From NCBI GenBank assembly GCA_039045975.1, contig JBCCJA010000015.1:1-64000 (forward strand): a DNA stretch of 64,000 nt, written 5' to 3'. Numbering within the stretch: position 1 is the stretch's first letter; every line of letters starts with the position of its first letter. The DNA is from JBCCJA01 sp039045975 (GTDB taxonomy: Bacteria; Planctomycetota; Planctomycetia; Planctomycetales; Planctomycetaceae). Positions 17,882 through 24,697 of this stretch are shown piece after piece. The notes beneath the pieces are model-generated. The model had not been told where the DNA came from and did no database searches. It was given only the letters and a program-made list of their open reading frames with translations. Made by a program: the position numbers and the translations under genes.

Positions 17882-18940
17882 TCAGGCCGCATGTGCCCGC
17901 GACTCGCTGATCGCGAACCGCAACATCGCCGCGGTGTCCGCCGCGCCGTCGACAAACCGGACCGATTGATCGACGACCGCCAACGGAGCGCGGTCGAACG
18001 GCGGCTCCGTTCGGTCGAGCTTCACGGCGTCCTTGCGGGTACAGGCCCATGCGTCGAGTCGATGTCTCTCGGCCAACACGACGAGCCGAGACAGATCAGC
18101 GGGCCCGTACCGATGGTGATCGGGGAAGGCCTCGAACACGGTCGGCGTGACACCGAGTCTTTGCAGCGTCGCCAAAAAGCCGTCGGGGTTACCGAGGCCG
18201 CAGAAGGCGCCGATACGCCCGTGCGGTTTCTCTTCGGAGGCCCAACTCGGCTCGAACGCGACCGCCGCTGTTGACAGGCCGGGGGCGATTTCCGCGACGC
18301 GGCGGCGAATGTCGGCGAGGACACCTTCGTCGACCGATTCCGCCCGAGTAATCACCGCGAGGTCGGCCCGCCGCAGCGCCGTGACCGGCTCCCGCAGCCG
18401 GCCGGCCGGCAGCAGTCGGTCGAAGCCGAACGGCTCGGTCGCGTCGAGCAGCACGACGTCGAGGTCCCGCCGCAGCCGCCGGTGCTGAAAGCCGTCGTCG
18501 AGCAACACGACGTCGGCCCGGAAATCCTCGACGGCCCGCGTCGCGCCGGCGACGCGGTCACGGTTGATGATCAGCACCGCATGCGAGGCCAGGGCTTCGA
18601 GCACGAGGGCCTCGTCGTTCCGACCCGCCGGATCTCCCGGCAGCGGCTTGTAGCCGCGGCTGACGATCGCGACCCGCCGACCCAGGCGGTACAGAAGGTT
18701 CGCGAAGTGCGCCGTCACCGGCGTCTTCCCGGTCCCGCCGGCGGTCAGGTTACCGACCGAAATCACCGGTACCGCGGCCGCAAACGTTTCGCGTCGCCCC
18801 GCGTCGTACTCACGGGCGACTTTCGCGGCGACAGCTCCGTACGGAGCCGAAGCCGCTCTCAGCAGTCCGCGGGCGAGCGACGCCACGGGGCCGCGGCGAC
18901 GTCCCGACGCGATCTCGCGATGCCAAGCCGTCAGGTCCAT
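17882..18940 (-). CDS. lpxK: Tetraacyldisaccharide 4'-kinase
   Basis: 352 residues. Phosphorylates the 4' position of the lipid A disaccharide at the inner membrane. Seen: VPVISVGNLTAGGTGKTP with the Walker A at about residues 67-74, AIVSRGYKP, NRDRVAGA, VVLLDDGFQHRRLRRDLDVVLLD and LLPAGRLREP, all diagnostic. The gene implies lipid A synthesis, so an LPS-bearing outer membrane. parB lies 188 bp downstream on the same strand; no other lpx gene is nearby. Confidence 0.96.
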   Translation of the reverse strand: MDLTAWHREIASGRRRGPVASLARGLLRAASAPYGAVAAKVAREYDAGRRETFAAAVPVISVGNLTAGGTGKTPVTAHFANLLYRLGRRVAIVSRGYKPLPGDPAGRNDEALVLEALASHAVLIINRDRVAGATRAVEDFRADVVLLDDGFQHRRLRRDLDVVLLDATEPFGFDRLLPAGRLREPVTALRRADLAVITRAESVDEGVLADIRRRVAEIAPGLSTAAVAFEPSWASEEKPHGRIGAFCGLGNPDGFLATLQRLGVTPTVFEAFPDHHRYGPADLSRLVVLAERHRLDAWACTRKDAVKLDRTEPPFDRAPLAVVDQSVRFVDGAADTAAMLRFAISESRAHAA

Positions 18941-19011
18941 CCCGCCGCCGTCAAAAGTCGAATCCGGCCGGCTTGTAGGCCGGCCGGAGACGGCGGGTCC
19001 AGACGACCGCT

Positions 19012-19500
19012 TCAGTCGCGGTCGAAAACTGGCTTGCCCAACGTTACCGCGGCGTGGGGCGCGACGGTCTCATACGCCACCGGGGTGCCGCGTCCGATGC
19101 GACGCATCAGCGACGTCAGACCCGGTAGCAGCCGCGGAGCCTGACGCGTGTCCCGCTCGTGCGACACGCCGAGCGCGGGCGCGTCGAGCGTCGGCACTTC
19201 GGGCAGCGGATCGATCGTGACCGGCTCCGACGGGGCGGGCGGCATGTACTCGCCGGGAACGTTCTTGGGCAGCGGGGCCGGCGTCGGTGGGGCCGGGGCG
19301 GGCGTCGGCCGGGCAGACCGTCGCGGGGTCGGAGCGATCTCGACCGGCCGGAAGTCACGCGACGGCACGAACGTGTCGTGCGGCCTCTCGTAAGACATCA
19401 CCGGGGGGGCCGGCGGCGTCAGCGGCGAGCGGACCTGCGTCCCGCGGCAGCCGACCGTCACCGTCACCAACGCCAACAGCAGCAGATTCAAGCGGGGCAT
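19012..19500 (-). CDS. Putative proline-rich lipoprotein
   Basis: 162 residues; signal peptide MPRLNLLLLALVTVTVGC with lipobox TVGC at Cys18. The mature part is rich in Pro, Ala and Thr (APTPRRSARPTPAPAPPTPAP), likely extended. No domain recognised. It lies 71 bp upstream of lpxK on the same strand, so co-transcription with an envelope gene is possible. Confidence 0.65.
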   Translation of the reverse strand: MPRLNLLLLALVTVTVGCRGTQVRSPLTPPAPPVMSYERPHDTFVPSRDFRPVEIAPTPRRSARPTPAPAPPTPAPLPKNVPGEYMPPAPSEPVTIDPLPEVPTLDAPALGVSHERDTRQAPRLLPGLTSLMRRIGRGTPVAYETVAPHAAVTLGKPVFDRD

Positions 19501-19670
19501 CGTCAGACTCCTTCAGTGCCGCGGCGGCGGCTGGGGATGACTCCTGTCCGCCCCATCGATCGGCGTGCGAAGGATCGGCCCCCCAACGGAAGGCCCCGCG
19601 CGCGGTCGATCGCGGGCGAAGCAGTCCGGTCGTAACGGTCGCGGGAAGATGACAGCCGACAAACGCCGCT

Positions 19671-20945
19671 ATGCTGCCCCGCCCGAATGAGAGCCACGAC
19701 TTGAGCCGCCCCGACACACGCCCGCCCTTCGCGAAACCGCCGCTCGCGGCCGGCCATCTCACGGACCGCGGACTCGACCCGCCCGAGAAACTGCCGACGA
19801 TCACCGTCGGGCGGCCGTCCCGGCATCCGTCGATCTTTAAGAGCCGGCTCGCCCACACCGACCCGGCGGCGGGACACGGCGACCTCGTCCGTCTGGTCCT
19901 CAAAGACGGAGAGCCGTTCGGTTTCGGGATCTATAACCCGCGGGCCGAGATCGCCGTCAGAAGGCTGACGACCGGGACCGATGTCCCCGACTCCCGCTGG
20001 TGGCGGTCGAAACTCGAAGAAGCCGTCTCGTTACGGACGACGCTGCTCGGCCTCGGGGACACCGACGCCATCAGGCTCGTCCACGGCGAAGGCGACGGCC
20101 TCCCGGGACTCGTCGTCGATAAATACGCCAACGTCCTCGTCGCCGAGGTCTTCTCGTTGGGGCTCTGGCAGCGCAGACGTTCGGTCCTCGAACTGCTCGC
20201 CGAAATGACCGGCGCCGAGCACCTCGTCGCACGGCCCGGACCGCGGACCGAGGCCCAGGAGGGCTTCGTCGCCGAAGCCGACGTCACCGACGGCTGCCCG
20301 CACGATCTGAAGATCGCCGAACACGGGGTCCGTTACGCGATCGACCCGGCCGGCGGTCACAAGACCGGTTTCTTCTGCGACCAACGCGACAACCGCGCTC
20401 TCGTCGGCCGCCACGCCGCCGGCCGCGACGTACTCGACCTCTGTTGCTACACCGGCGGCTTCGCCCTCAACGCCGCGGCCGGCGGCGCGAAGTCGGTCAC
20501 CGCCGTCGACCTCGACGAACACGCCGTCGCCGCGGCGAAGCAGAACGCGAAATTGAACCGACGGCCCGGACTGAAGGTCGTCCACGCCGACGCGTTCAAT
20601 TACCTGCGTGACGTCCTCGCGGCCGAGAAACGCTATGGGCTCATCGTCCTCGACCCGCCGAAACTGATCGGCTCGCAGCACGAGTCCGAATCGGGGAAAC
20701 GGACTTACGCCGACCTCAACCGCCTCGCGATGAAACTCCTCGCCCCGGGCGGACTGCTACTGACCTGCAGCTGCTCCGGCCTGCTGAGCCCCGACGAGTT
20801 CAAAACGATCGTTGCCCGCAGCGTCCCCGGCGACCGCACCGCCCGCGTTCTCGCCGTTCACGGCGCCGCCCCGGATCATCCCGTCGCGACCGATACGCCC
20901 GAAACACATTATTTAAAAGCTATTTGGATGTCTTTCAGCTCTTAA
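19671..20945 (+). CDS. Class I SAM-dependent rRNA methyltransferase (RlmI-like)
   Basis: 424 residues. PUA-like N-terminal part (PTITVGRPSRHPSIFKSR, DLVRLVLKDGEPFGFGIYNP), the EEA-type domain with VHGEGDGLPGLVVDKY, and a Rossmann methyltransferase domain: AGGHKTGFFCDQRDNR, VLDLCCYTGGFALNAA (SAM-binding), VTAVDLDEHAV, LIVLDPPKL (catalytic motif IV). E. coli RlmI makes m5C1962 in 23S rRNA; this relative probably modifies rRNA too. The last bases overlap the stop of the convergent downstream gene. Confidence 0.88.
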   Translation: MLPRPNESHDLSRPDTRPPFAKPPLAAGHLTDRGLDPPEKLPTITVGRPSRHPSIFKSRLAHTDPAAGHGDLVRLVLKDGEPFGFGIYNPRAEIAVRRLTTGTDVPDSRWWRSKLEEAVSLRTTLLGLGDTDAIRLVHGEGDGLPGLVVDKYANVLVAEVFSLGLWQRRRSVLELLAEMTGAEHLVARPGPRTEAQEGFVAEADVTDGCPHDLKIAEHGVRYAIDPAGGHKTGFFCDQRDNRALVGRHAAGRDVLDLCCYTGGFALNAAAGGAKSVTAVDLDEHAVAAAKQNAKLNRRPGLKVVHADAFNYLRDVLAAEKRYGLIVLDPPKLIGSQHESESGKRTYADLNRLAMKLLAPGGLLLTCSCSGLLSPDEFKTIVARSVPGDRTARVLAVHGAAPDHPVATDTPETHYLKAIWMSFSS

Positions 20946-21411
20946 AGTGAACTTCCGACGGACGCGGCGGCCTCAGTTCTTCACGAAGTTTTTTAAGCGT
21001 CCCGTCCTTCAACCAGTTGCGGAAATACGTGTAAACCGTCGGCCAGGGCGGGTAACGCTCCGGCAGGTCACGCCAGGCGCAACCGGTTTCCCAGCGGTGG
21101 CGGATCGCGTTGACGACTTCTCGCTCGTCGGTCGAACGGTGCCGGCCGCGACGAGGCTCGGCAGGGAGCATGCGGGCGACCTTCTTCCAGCGGCTGTCGG
21201 ACAGGTCGCCTTTCGGCTTGCGGGCCCGGCGGCGGTGCGGCTTCTCGCGGTCGGCAGGCTTCCGCCCTTCGTCACGCGGCTCACGCCCCGGGTCACGACG
21301 GGCGATGTCGGCGGCGACTTCTTCCAACGACCTCCGCCCCGGTTGTAAGGCAGGCCCTTCCGTACGCCCGAACGTCCCGCCGCTTTCTCGCTGCTCGTTC
21401 CGACCTGACAT
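20935..21411 (-). CDS. Stand-alone IS5-type transposase N-terminal (DUF4096-like) DNA-binding protein
   Basis: The ATG at 21411 gives 158 residues; TTG at 21432 would add seven. The C-terminal 85 residues (LSDSRWKKVARMLP, GRHRSTDEREVVNAIRHRWETGCAWRDLPERYPPWPTVYTYFRNW) are the helix-turn-helix region found at the N-terminus of IS5-type transposases. No DDE domain follows: the protein ends about 25 residues later (REELRPPRPSEVHFKS). The N-terminal half is Arg/Lys/Asp/Pro-rich and absent from transposases. GC3 is native-like, no IS ends are visible, and the frame is intact, which suggests a domesticated DNA-binding protein rather than debris. Confidence 0.65.
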   Translation of the reverse strand: MSGRNEQRESGGTFGRTEGPALQPGRRSLEEVAADIARRDPGREPRDEGRKPADREKPHRRRARKPKGDLSDSRWKKVARMLPAEPRRGRHRSTDEREVVNAIRHRWETGCAWRDLPERYPPWPTVYTYFRNWLKDGTLKKLREELRPPRPSEVHFKS

Positions 21412-21849
21412 TCCGACGCGACCTTTCCCCAAAGACTGTTCGAGAACCCGCCGACACAGGCGGCTTCCAAGGCGGCGATCCGCACGTAACCGAACCGCTC
21501 ACCAACGCCGCGGGTCACGCCGCGACGCGGGCCGTGGAACCGGAATCCAGTCGGCCCCGGCTAATCCCCGTCGCCCGGAAGTCGTATTCGGGTGGATGAA
21601 ACCCACGCTTTCGGCCCGACGCGGTTTACGCGGCACACCCGGTAACGGATCGAGCCTTCGGTCCTCGGCCAAAAACGTCGGAGACGACTCGGACGGATGC
21701 GGAGAAGCGGCGGCGACCATGATGACACTCCGACTGAGAAACTGCGGGTGAGTCCCCACGGTGTCGGAGTGTACAGTTCAAATGTTCAGTTATCAAGCCC
21801 GCCCGCCAAATTTCGCCTGTCGCCCGAAATTACGAACAGCTTTTGCCAA
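21412..21849. other. Intergenic stretch without a supported gene
   Basis: About 440 bases between the transposase-like gene and the small membrane protein gene. A minus-strand open frame (21499-21759, 86 codons) exists but has mixed third-position composition and no recognisable motif, so I do not call it. No tRNA, repeat or clear terminator seen. The stretch could hold the promoter of the downstream gene and possibly an unrecognised structured RNA. Confidence 0.4.
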
Positions 21850-22011
21850 TCAACCTTTCACCAAGATCAACGCAAAGCCGATCGCCAACATCACCACCGC
21901 GCTGCCGAGCACGACGCAGGCGACCAGGATCGTGCGAAACTTCAGAACGCCCGCCGAACGATCGGCGGGCGTTCTGTCGACACGCGGTCGGTACTCGGAC
22001 TCCTCAGCCAT
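21850..22011 (-). CDS. Small single-pass membrane protein (53 aa)
   Basis: ATG at 22011 to TGA at 21850. Sequence starts MAEESEYRPRVDRTPADRSAG and ends with one hydrophobic helix of about 25 residues (TILVACVVLGSAVVMLAIG to FALILVKG). Codon use is GC3-rich with many GCG/GTC/ATC codons, supporting real coding. It follows doxX on the same strand after 72 bp. A perfect 15-bp-stem hairpin lies inside its N-terminal coding region (21943-21976). Function unknown. Confidence 0.6.
   Translation of the reverse strand: MAEESEYRPRVDRTPADRSAGVLKFRTILVACVVLGSAVVMLAIGFALILVKG
21943..21976. repeat. Perfect 15-bp-stem hairpin inside a small coding region
   Basis: CAGAACGCCCGCCGA (21943-21957), loop ACGA, then the exact complement TCGGCGGGCGTTCTG (21962-21976). 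On the transcribed minus strand it sits about 35 nt after the start codon of the 53-residue membrane protein. It could act as a terminator or attenuator after doxX, or slow translation. No U-tract follows in either direction. Confidence 0.7.
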
Positions 22012-22083
22012 CGGGACGATTCTCGGTCAGAGGACACACGACCCGTCATCGTATGCGCCCCGGACGAAAACGCCCGACGGCCG

Positions 22084-22680
22084 TCAATCGCGGTCCGTTT
22101 TCGGTCGTGACTTCGCCGGTCCGAACAGGAGTCGGTCGGCCGACAGCAGTCCGGGGCCCATCAGCACGAGCAGACCGGCCGCGGCCAGATACATGCCGGC
22201 CGGCTCCCACTTCCCGGCACCTGCGTCGGCCCCACCCTTCGCCAGCCACTCGGGCAACGTCACGTTGACGACGTCCTTCAGGACCACGACCGGGGCATTC
22301 AGCTCGTCATGCGAGCGATAGAACGGATCGCCCTGGGGCACGTGGGCCGTCCCGATCGCGACGACCATCGTCCCCGCCAGCAAGATCCCGTGCAGACGCG
22401 TGAACAGACCTGCGGCGAGCATCAACCCACCAACAAACTCCGAATACGCGGCCAAAGCCTGGGCGGCAGGCGGGGGCGACTTCGCCGCCGCGTCCTCAGC
22501 CGCGACGCCGCCCGCGATCATCGCGTTCGTCAGCCAATCGGTCGGGCTTTCGATCTTACCGACACCGTGCAACGCGATCCCGATACCGAAAATGACGCGG
22601 ACGAACAAAAGTGCCACCGCCGGGCCACCGCCGGGGTACTGGCGACTTACGAAAACGAGCCGAAACAAGAAGCCGATCAT
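22084..22680 (-). CDS. DoxX family membrane protein
   Basis: 198 residues with four hydrophobic segments. VRVIFGIGIALHGVGKI, the EFVGGLMLAAGLFTRL segment and TMVVAIGTAHVPQG match the DoxX/TQO-small-subunit family, membrane proteins often linked to redox or detoxification. It contains an insert rich in Ala/Pro after the first helix and a polar loop (FYRSHDELNAPVVVLKDVV) typical of planctomycete members. Reaction unknown. Transcribed away from the candidate origin. Confidence 0.8.
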   Translation of the reverse strand: MIGFLFRLVFVSRQYPGGGPAVALLFVRVIFGIGIALHGVGKIESPTDWLTNAMIAGGVAAEDAAAKSPPPAAQALAAYSEFVGGLMLAAGLFTRLHGILLAGTMVVAIGTAHVPQGDPFYRSHDELNAPVVVLKDVVNVTLPEWLAKGGADAGAGKWEPAGMYLAAAGLLVLMGPGLLSADRLLFGPAKSRPKTDRD

Positions 22681-23184
22681 GGTACTGGCCGTTCAAACAG
22701 AGTTGTCGTCAGCGAGATTGGAGCCAACCCACGCTCACGAGGAAATGGGAAATTTCAGGAATCTGTGCGGCTCTCGTCGGCGACCGATCCGGCGCGAATC
22801 GGATGTCGAAAGCCCGTAGAAACAGGCCCGAGGAACGGGGCGAGTCTCCACAGACCCGCCTTCTCTCGCTCTGACGTGTTCGCAACCGTCGCCCTTACTC
22901 ACGCCTTCCGCCCGATCAACCGACGCTGTGCTAACGCCTTATTCACGCCGCACGAAAGCCTCACACAGGCACAAGTCCCACGGCGGTCGAACGTAAGGGC
23001 GATCCGACGACCGTTATCCACGCCCGGGCCACGCCGTATTACGACTAATACTGACTTTTTTTCAGGAAGGCAGAAGACAGTGAAATCGACGCCATAAGAC
23101 CGATCACAGATCGTAAGGCCCGGACTCGACAGATCATCGCGGGCTCATCAATCTGCAAGGTCTCACGAGGCCGAGGGTTTCCCG
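22681..23184. other. Candidate chromosomal origin region upstream of dnaN
   Basis: A 504-bp non-coding region between divergent doxX and dnaN. It holds DnaA-box-like TTATTCACG (22939-22947) and TTATCCACG (23014-23022), each one base from TTATNCACA, and an AT-rich run (about 23035-23065, with ATTACGACTAATACTGAC and a T7 tract) unusual for this genome that could be an unwinding element. dnaN, a DciA-like gene and gyrB follow at once and parB is close. dnaA is not in the window. Origin function is inferred. Confidence 0.5.
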
Positions 23185-24297
23185 ATGCAGATCCGTTGTC
23201 ACCGTCCGACGCTGTCCGCCGCCTTCGCGGCCGTGTCCGGCGTCGTCCCGGCCCGGACGCCGAAGGAGATCCTCAAGAACATCCACCTCGTCGCCGACGC
23301 CGGCACGCTCACACTCGTCGGTACCGATCAGGAAATCGGCCTCCGCTACGAGCTGACTGACATCGAGCTCGACACCCCGGGCGAGACGCTGCTGCCCGCC
23401 GCCCGCGTCGGCAACATGCTCCGTGAACTGACCGACGACGTCGTCGACATCGCCGTGCAGGATGAGGGCGTCCGCATTGCTTGCGGGCATTCGGAGTTCA
23501 AGCTCTCCCCGAACGACCCGGCCGAGTTCCCGCCCGTCCCGAAGTTCGAAGAGCCGCAGTACATCGCCGTCAACGGCGGCGTGCTCAAGACGGCGATCTC
23601 CCGCACCGTGATCGCGACCGACACCGAGAGCACCCGCTACGCCCTCGGCGGCGTGCTGCTCGAGCCCGAGGCCGAAAAGTTCACCTTCGCCGCGACCGAC
23701 AGCCGCCGTCTCGCCGTCGTCGAGGCCCCCAGTCGCTTCGAGAACGAGCCGAAGATCGAATCGGAAGGCCCTGTCGTCCCCTCCAAGGCGATGCAGCTCA
23801 TCGCCCGCTCGATCGACGACGAAGAGGCCGAGGTGCTGCTCGCGGTCCACGCCAACGACGTCCTCGTGAAGTCGGGCCCCGTCACGATCAGCAGCCGCCT
23901 CGTGCAGGGCCGTTTCCCGAAGTACCGGGCCGTCATCCCGTCCGAGACGCCGATCAACATCGATATGGTCGCCGGCCCGCTCCATTCGGCCGTGCGACAG
24001 GCGATGATCGTCACCTCGGACGACAGCCGCGGCGTCGACTTCACGTTCGCCGACGGCACACTGACGCTGCAGTCGACAGCCGCCGACGTCGGCAGCTCGA
24101 AGATCGACCTGCCGATCCCTTACGACGGCGAATCGGTCACGATCACCTTCGATCCCCGCTTCGTCGCCGAGTTCCTGCGGACGCTGGAACCCGAAACCGC
24201 CCTCGTCCTCGGCCTGACCGACGGCGACAGTCAGGCGGTACTGCGGGTCGGTGAGGGCTACACCTACGTGATCATGCCGCTGAGTCGGGATCGGTAG
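23185..24297 (+). CDS. dnaN: DNA polymerase III subunit beta (sliding clamp)
   Basis: 370 residues, standard length, three repeated clamp domains. Recognisable segments: LVGTDQEIGLRYEL, TLLPAARVGNMLREL, SEFKLSPNDPAEFPPVP, TRYALGGVLLE, FAATDSRRLAVVE, ISSRLVQGRFPKYRAVIP and the C-terminal YTYVIMPLSRDR (the usual Met-Pro clamp end). The dimeric ring tethers Pol III and many repair factors to DNA. ATG at 23185 is the expected start. Six bases separate it from the DciA-like gene. Confidence 0.97.
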   Translation: MQIRCHRPTLSAAFAAVSGVVPARTPKEILKNIHLVADAGTLTLVGTDQEIGLRYELTDIELDTPGETLLPAARVGNMLRELTDDVVDIAVQDEGVRIACGHSEFKLSPNDPAEFPPVPKFEEPQYIAVNGGVLKTAISRTVIATDTESTRYALGGVLLEPEAEKFTFAATDSRRLAVVEAPSRFENEPKIESEGPVVPSKAMQLIARSIDDEEAEVLLAVHANDVLVKSGPVTISSRLVQGRFPKYRAVIPSETPINIDMVAGPLHSAVRQAMIVTSDDSRGVDFTFADGTLTLQSTAADVGSSKIDLPIPYDGESVTITFDPRFVAEFLRTLEPETALVLGLTDGDSQAVLRVGEGYTYVIMPLSRDR

Positions 24298-24302
24298 GCT
24301 TC

Positions 24303-24620
24303 ATGCCCACGCCTCTCGGTGACGCCCTCGGCAACCTCATCCAGGCCCGTGGCATCGCAAAGCCGGGGGCGAAGGATGCCCTTGAGGACCTGTGGCGGGT
24401 CGCGGCGGGTGACGTCGTCGGGTCGCACGTGCTCGCCCACACGAAAGTGATTGGTCTGCACCGTGGGACGTTGCGGGTCGGTGTTACGAGTGCCGCTCTC
24501 TTGGGCGAGCTTTCGGCGTTTCACCGCGACGGGTTGGCGGCCGCACTCACGGCCGATGCGGACACGACCGGTGTGAAGGCCCTGAAATTCGAGCTGCGGG
24601 GCGACCTGCGGGACGGCTGA
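24303..24620 (+). CDS. DciA-like (DUF721) protein, likely replicative helicase loader/operator
   Basis: 105 residues; LGDALGNLIQARGIAK, LEDLWRVAAGDVVGSHVLAHTKVIGLHRGTLRVGVTSAALLGELSAF matches the DUF721/DciA domain (W-x3-G, then L-x-V-x3-S-x2-L pattern). In bacteria lacking DnaC/DnaI, DciA assists loading of DnaB helicase. The gene starts 6 bp after the dnaN stop and precedes gyrB, the usual dnaN/recF/DUF721/gyrB neighbourhood. Here recF is missing from between them. Confidence 0.85.
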   Translation: MPTPLGDALGNLIQARGIAKPGAKDALEDLWRVAAGDVVGSHVLAHTKVIGLHRGTLRVGVTSAALLGELSAFHRDGLAAALTADADTTGVKALKFELRGDLRDG

Positions 24621-24697
24621 CGTCGCGTGCCGAAATCCTTGGATTTCGCTACAATCGTCGTCCGCCCGGATACATTCCCGCACAAGGCCGTTCCTCC

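Noticed and set aside
16719..17969. 416-codon frame antisense to parB
   Set aside because: Reads through the parB gene with no domain, amino-acid composition typical of antisense frames.
21499..21759. 86-codon minus-strand frame
   Set aside because: Mixed GC3, no motif, no SD; not enough to call a gene.
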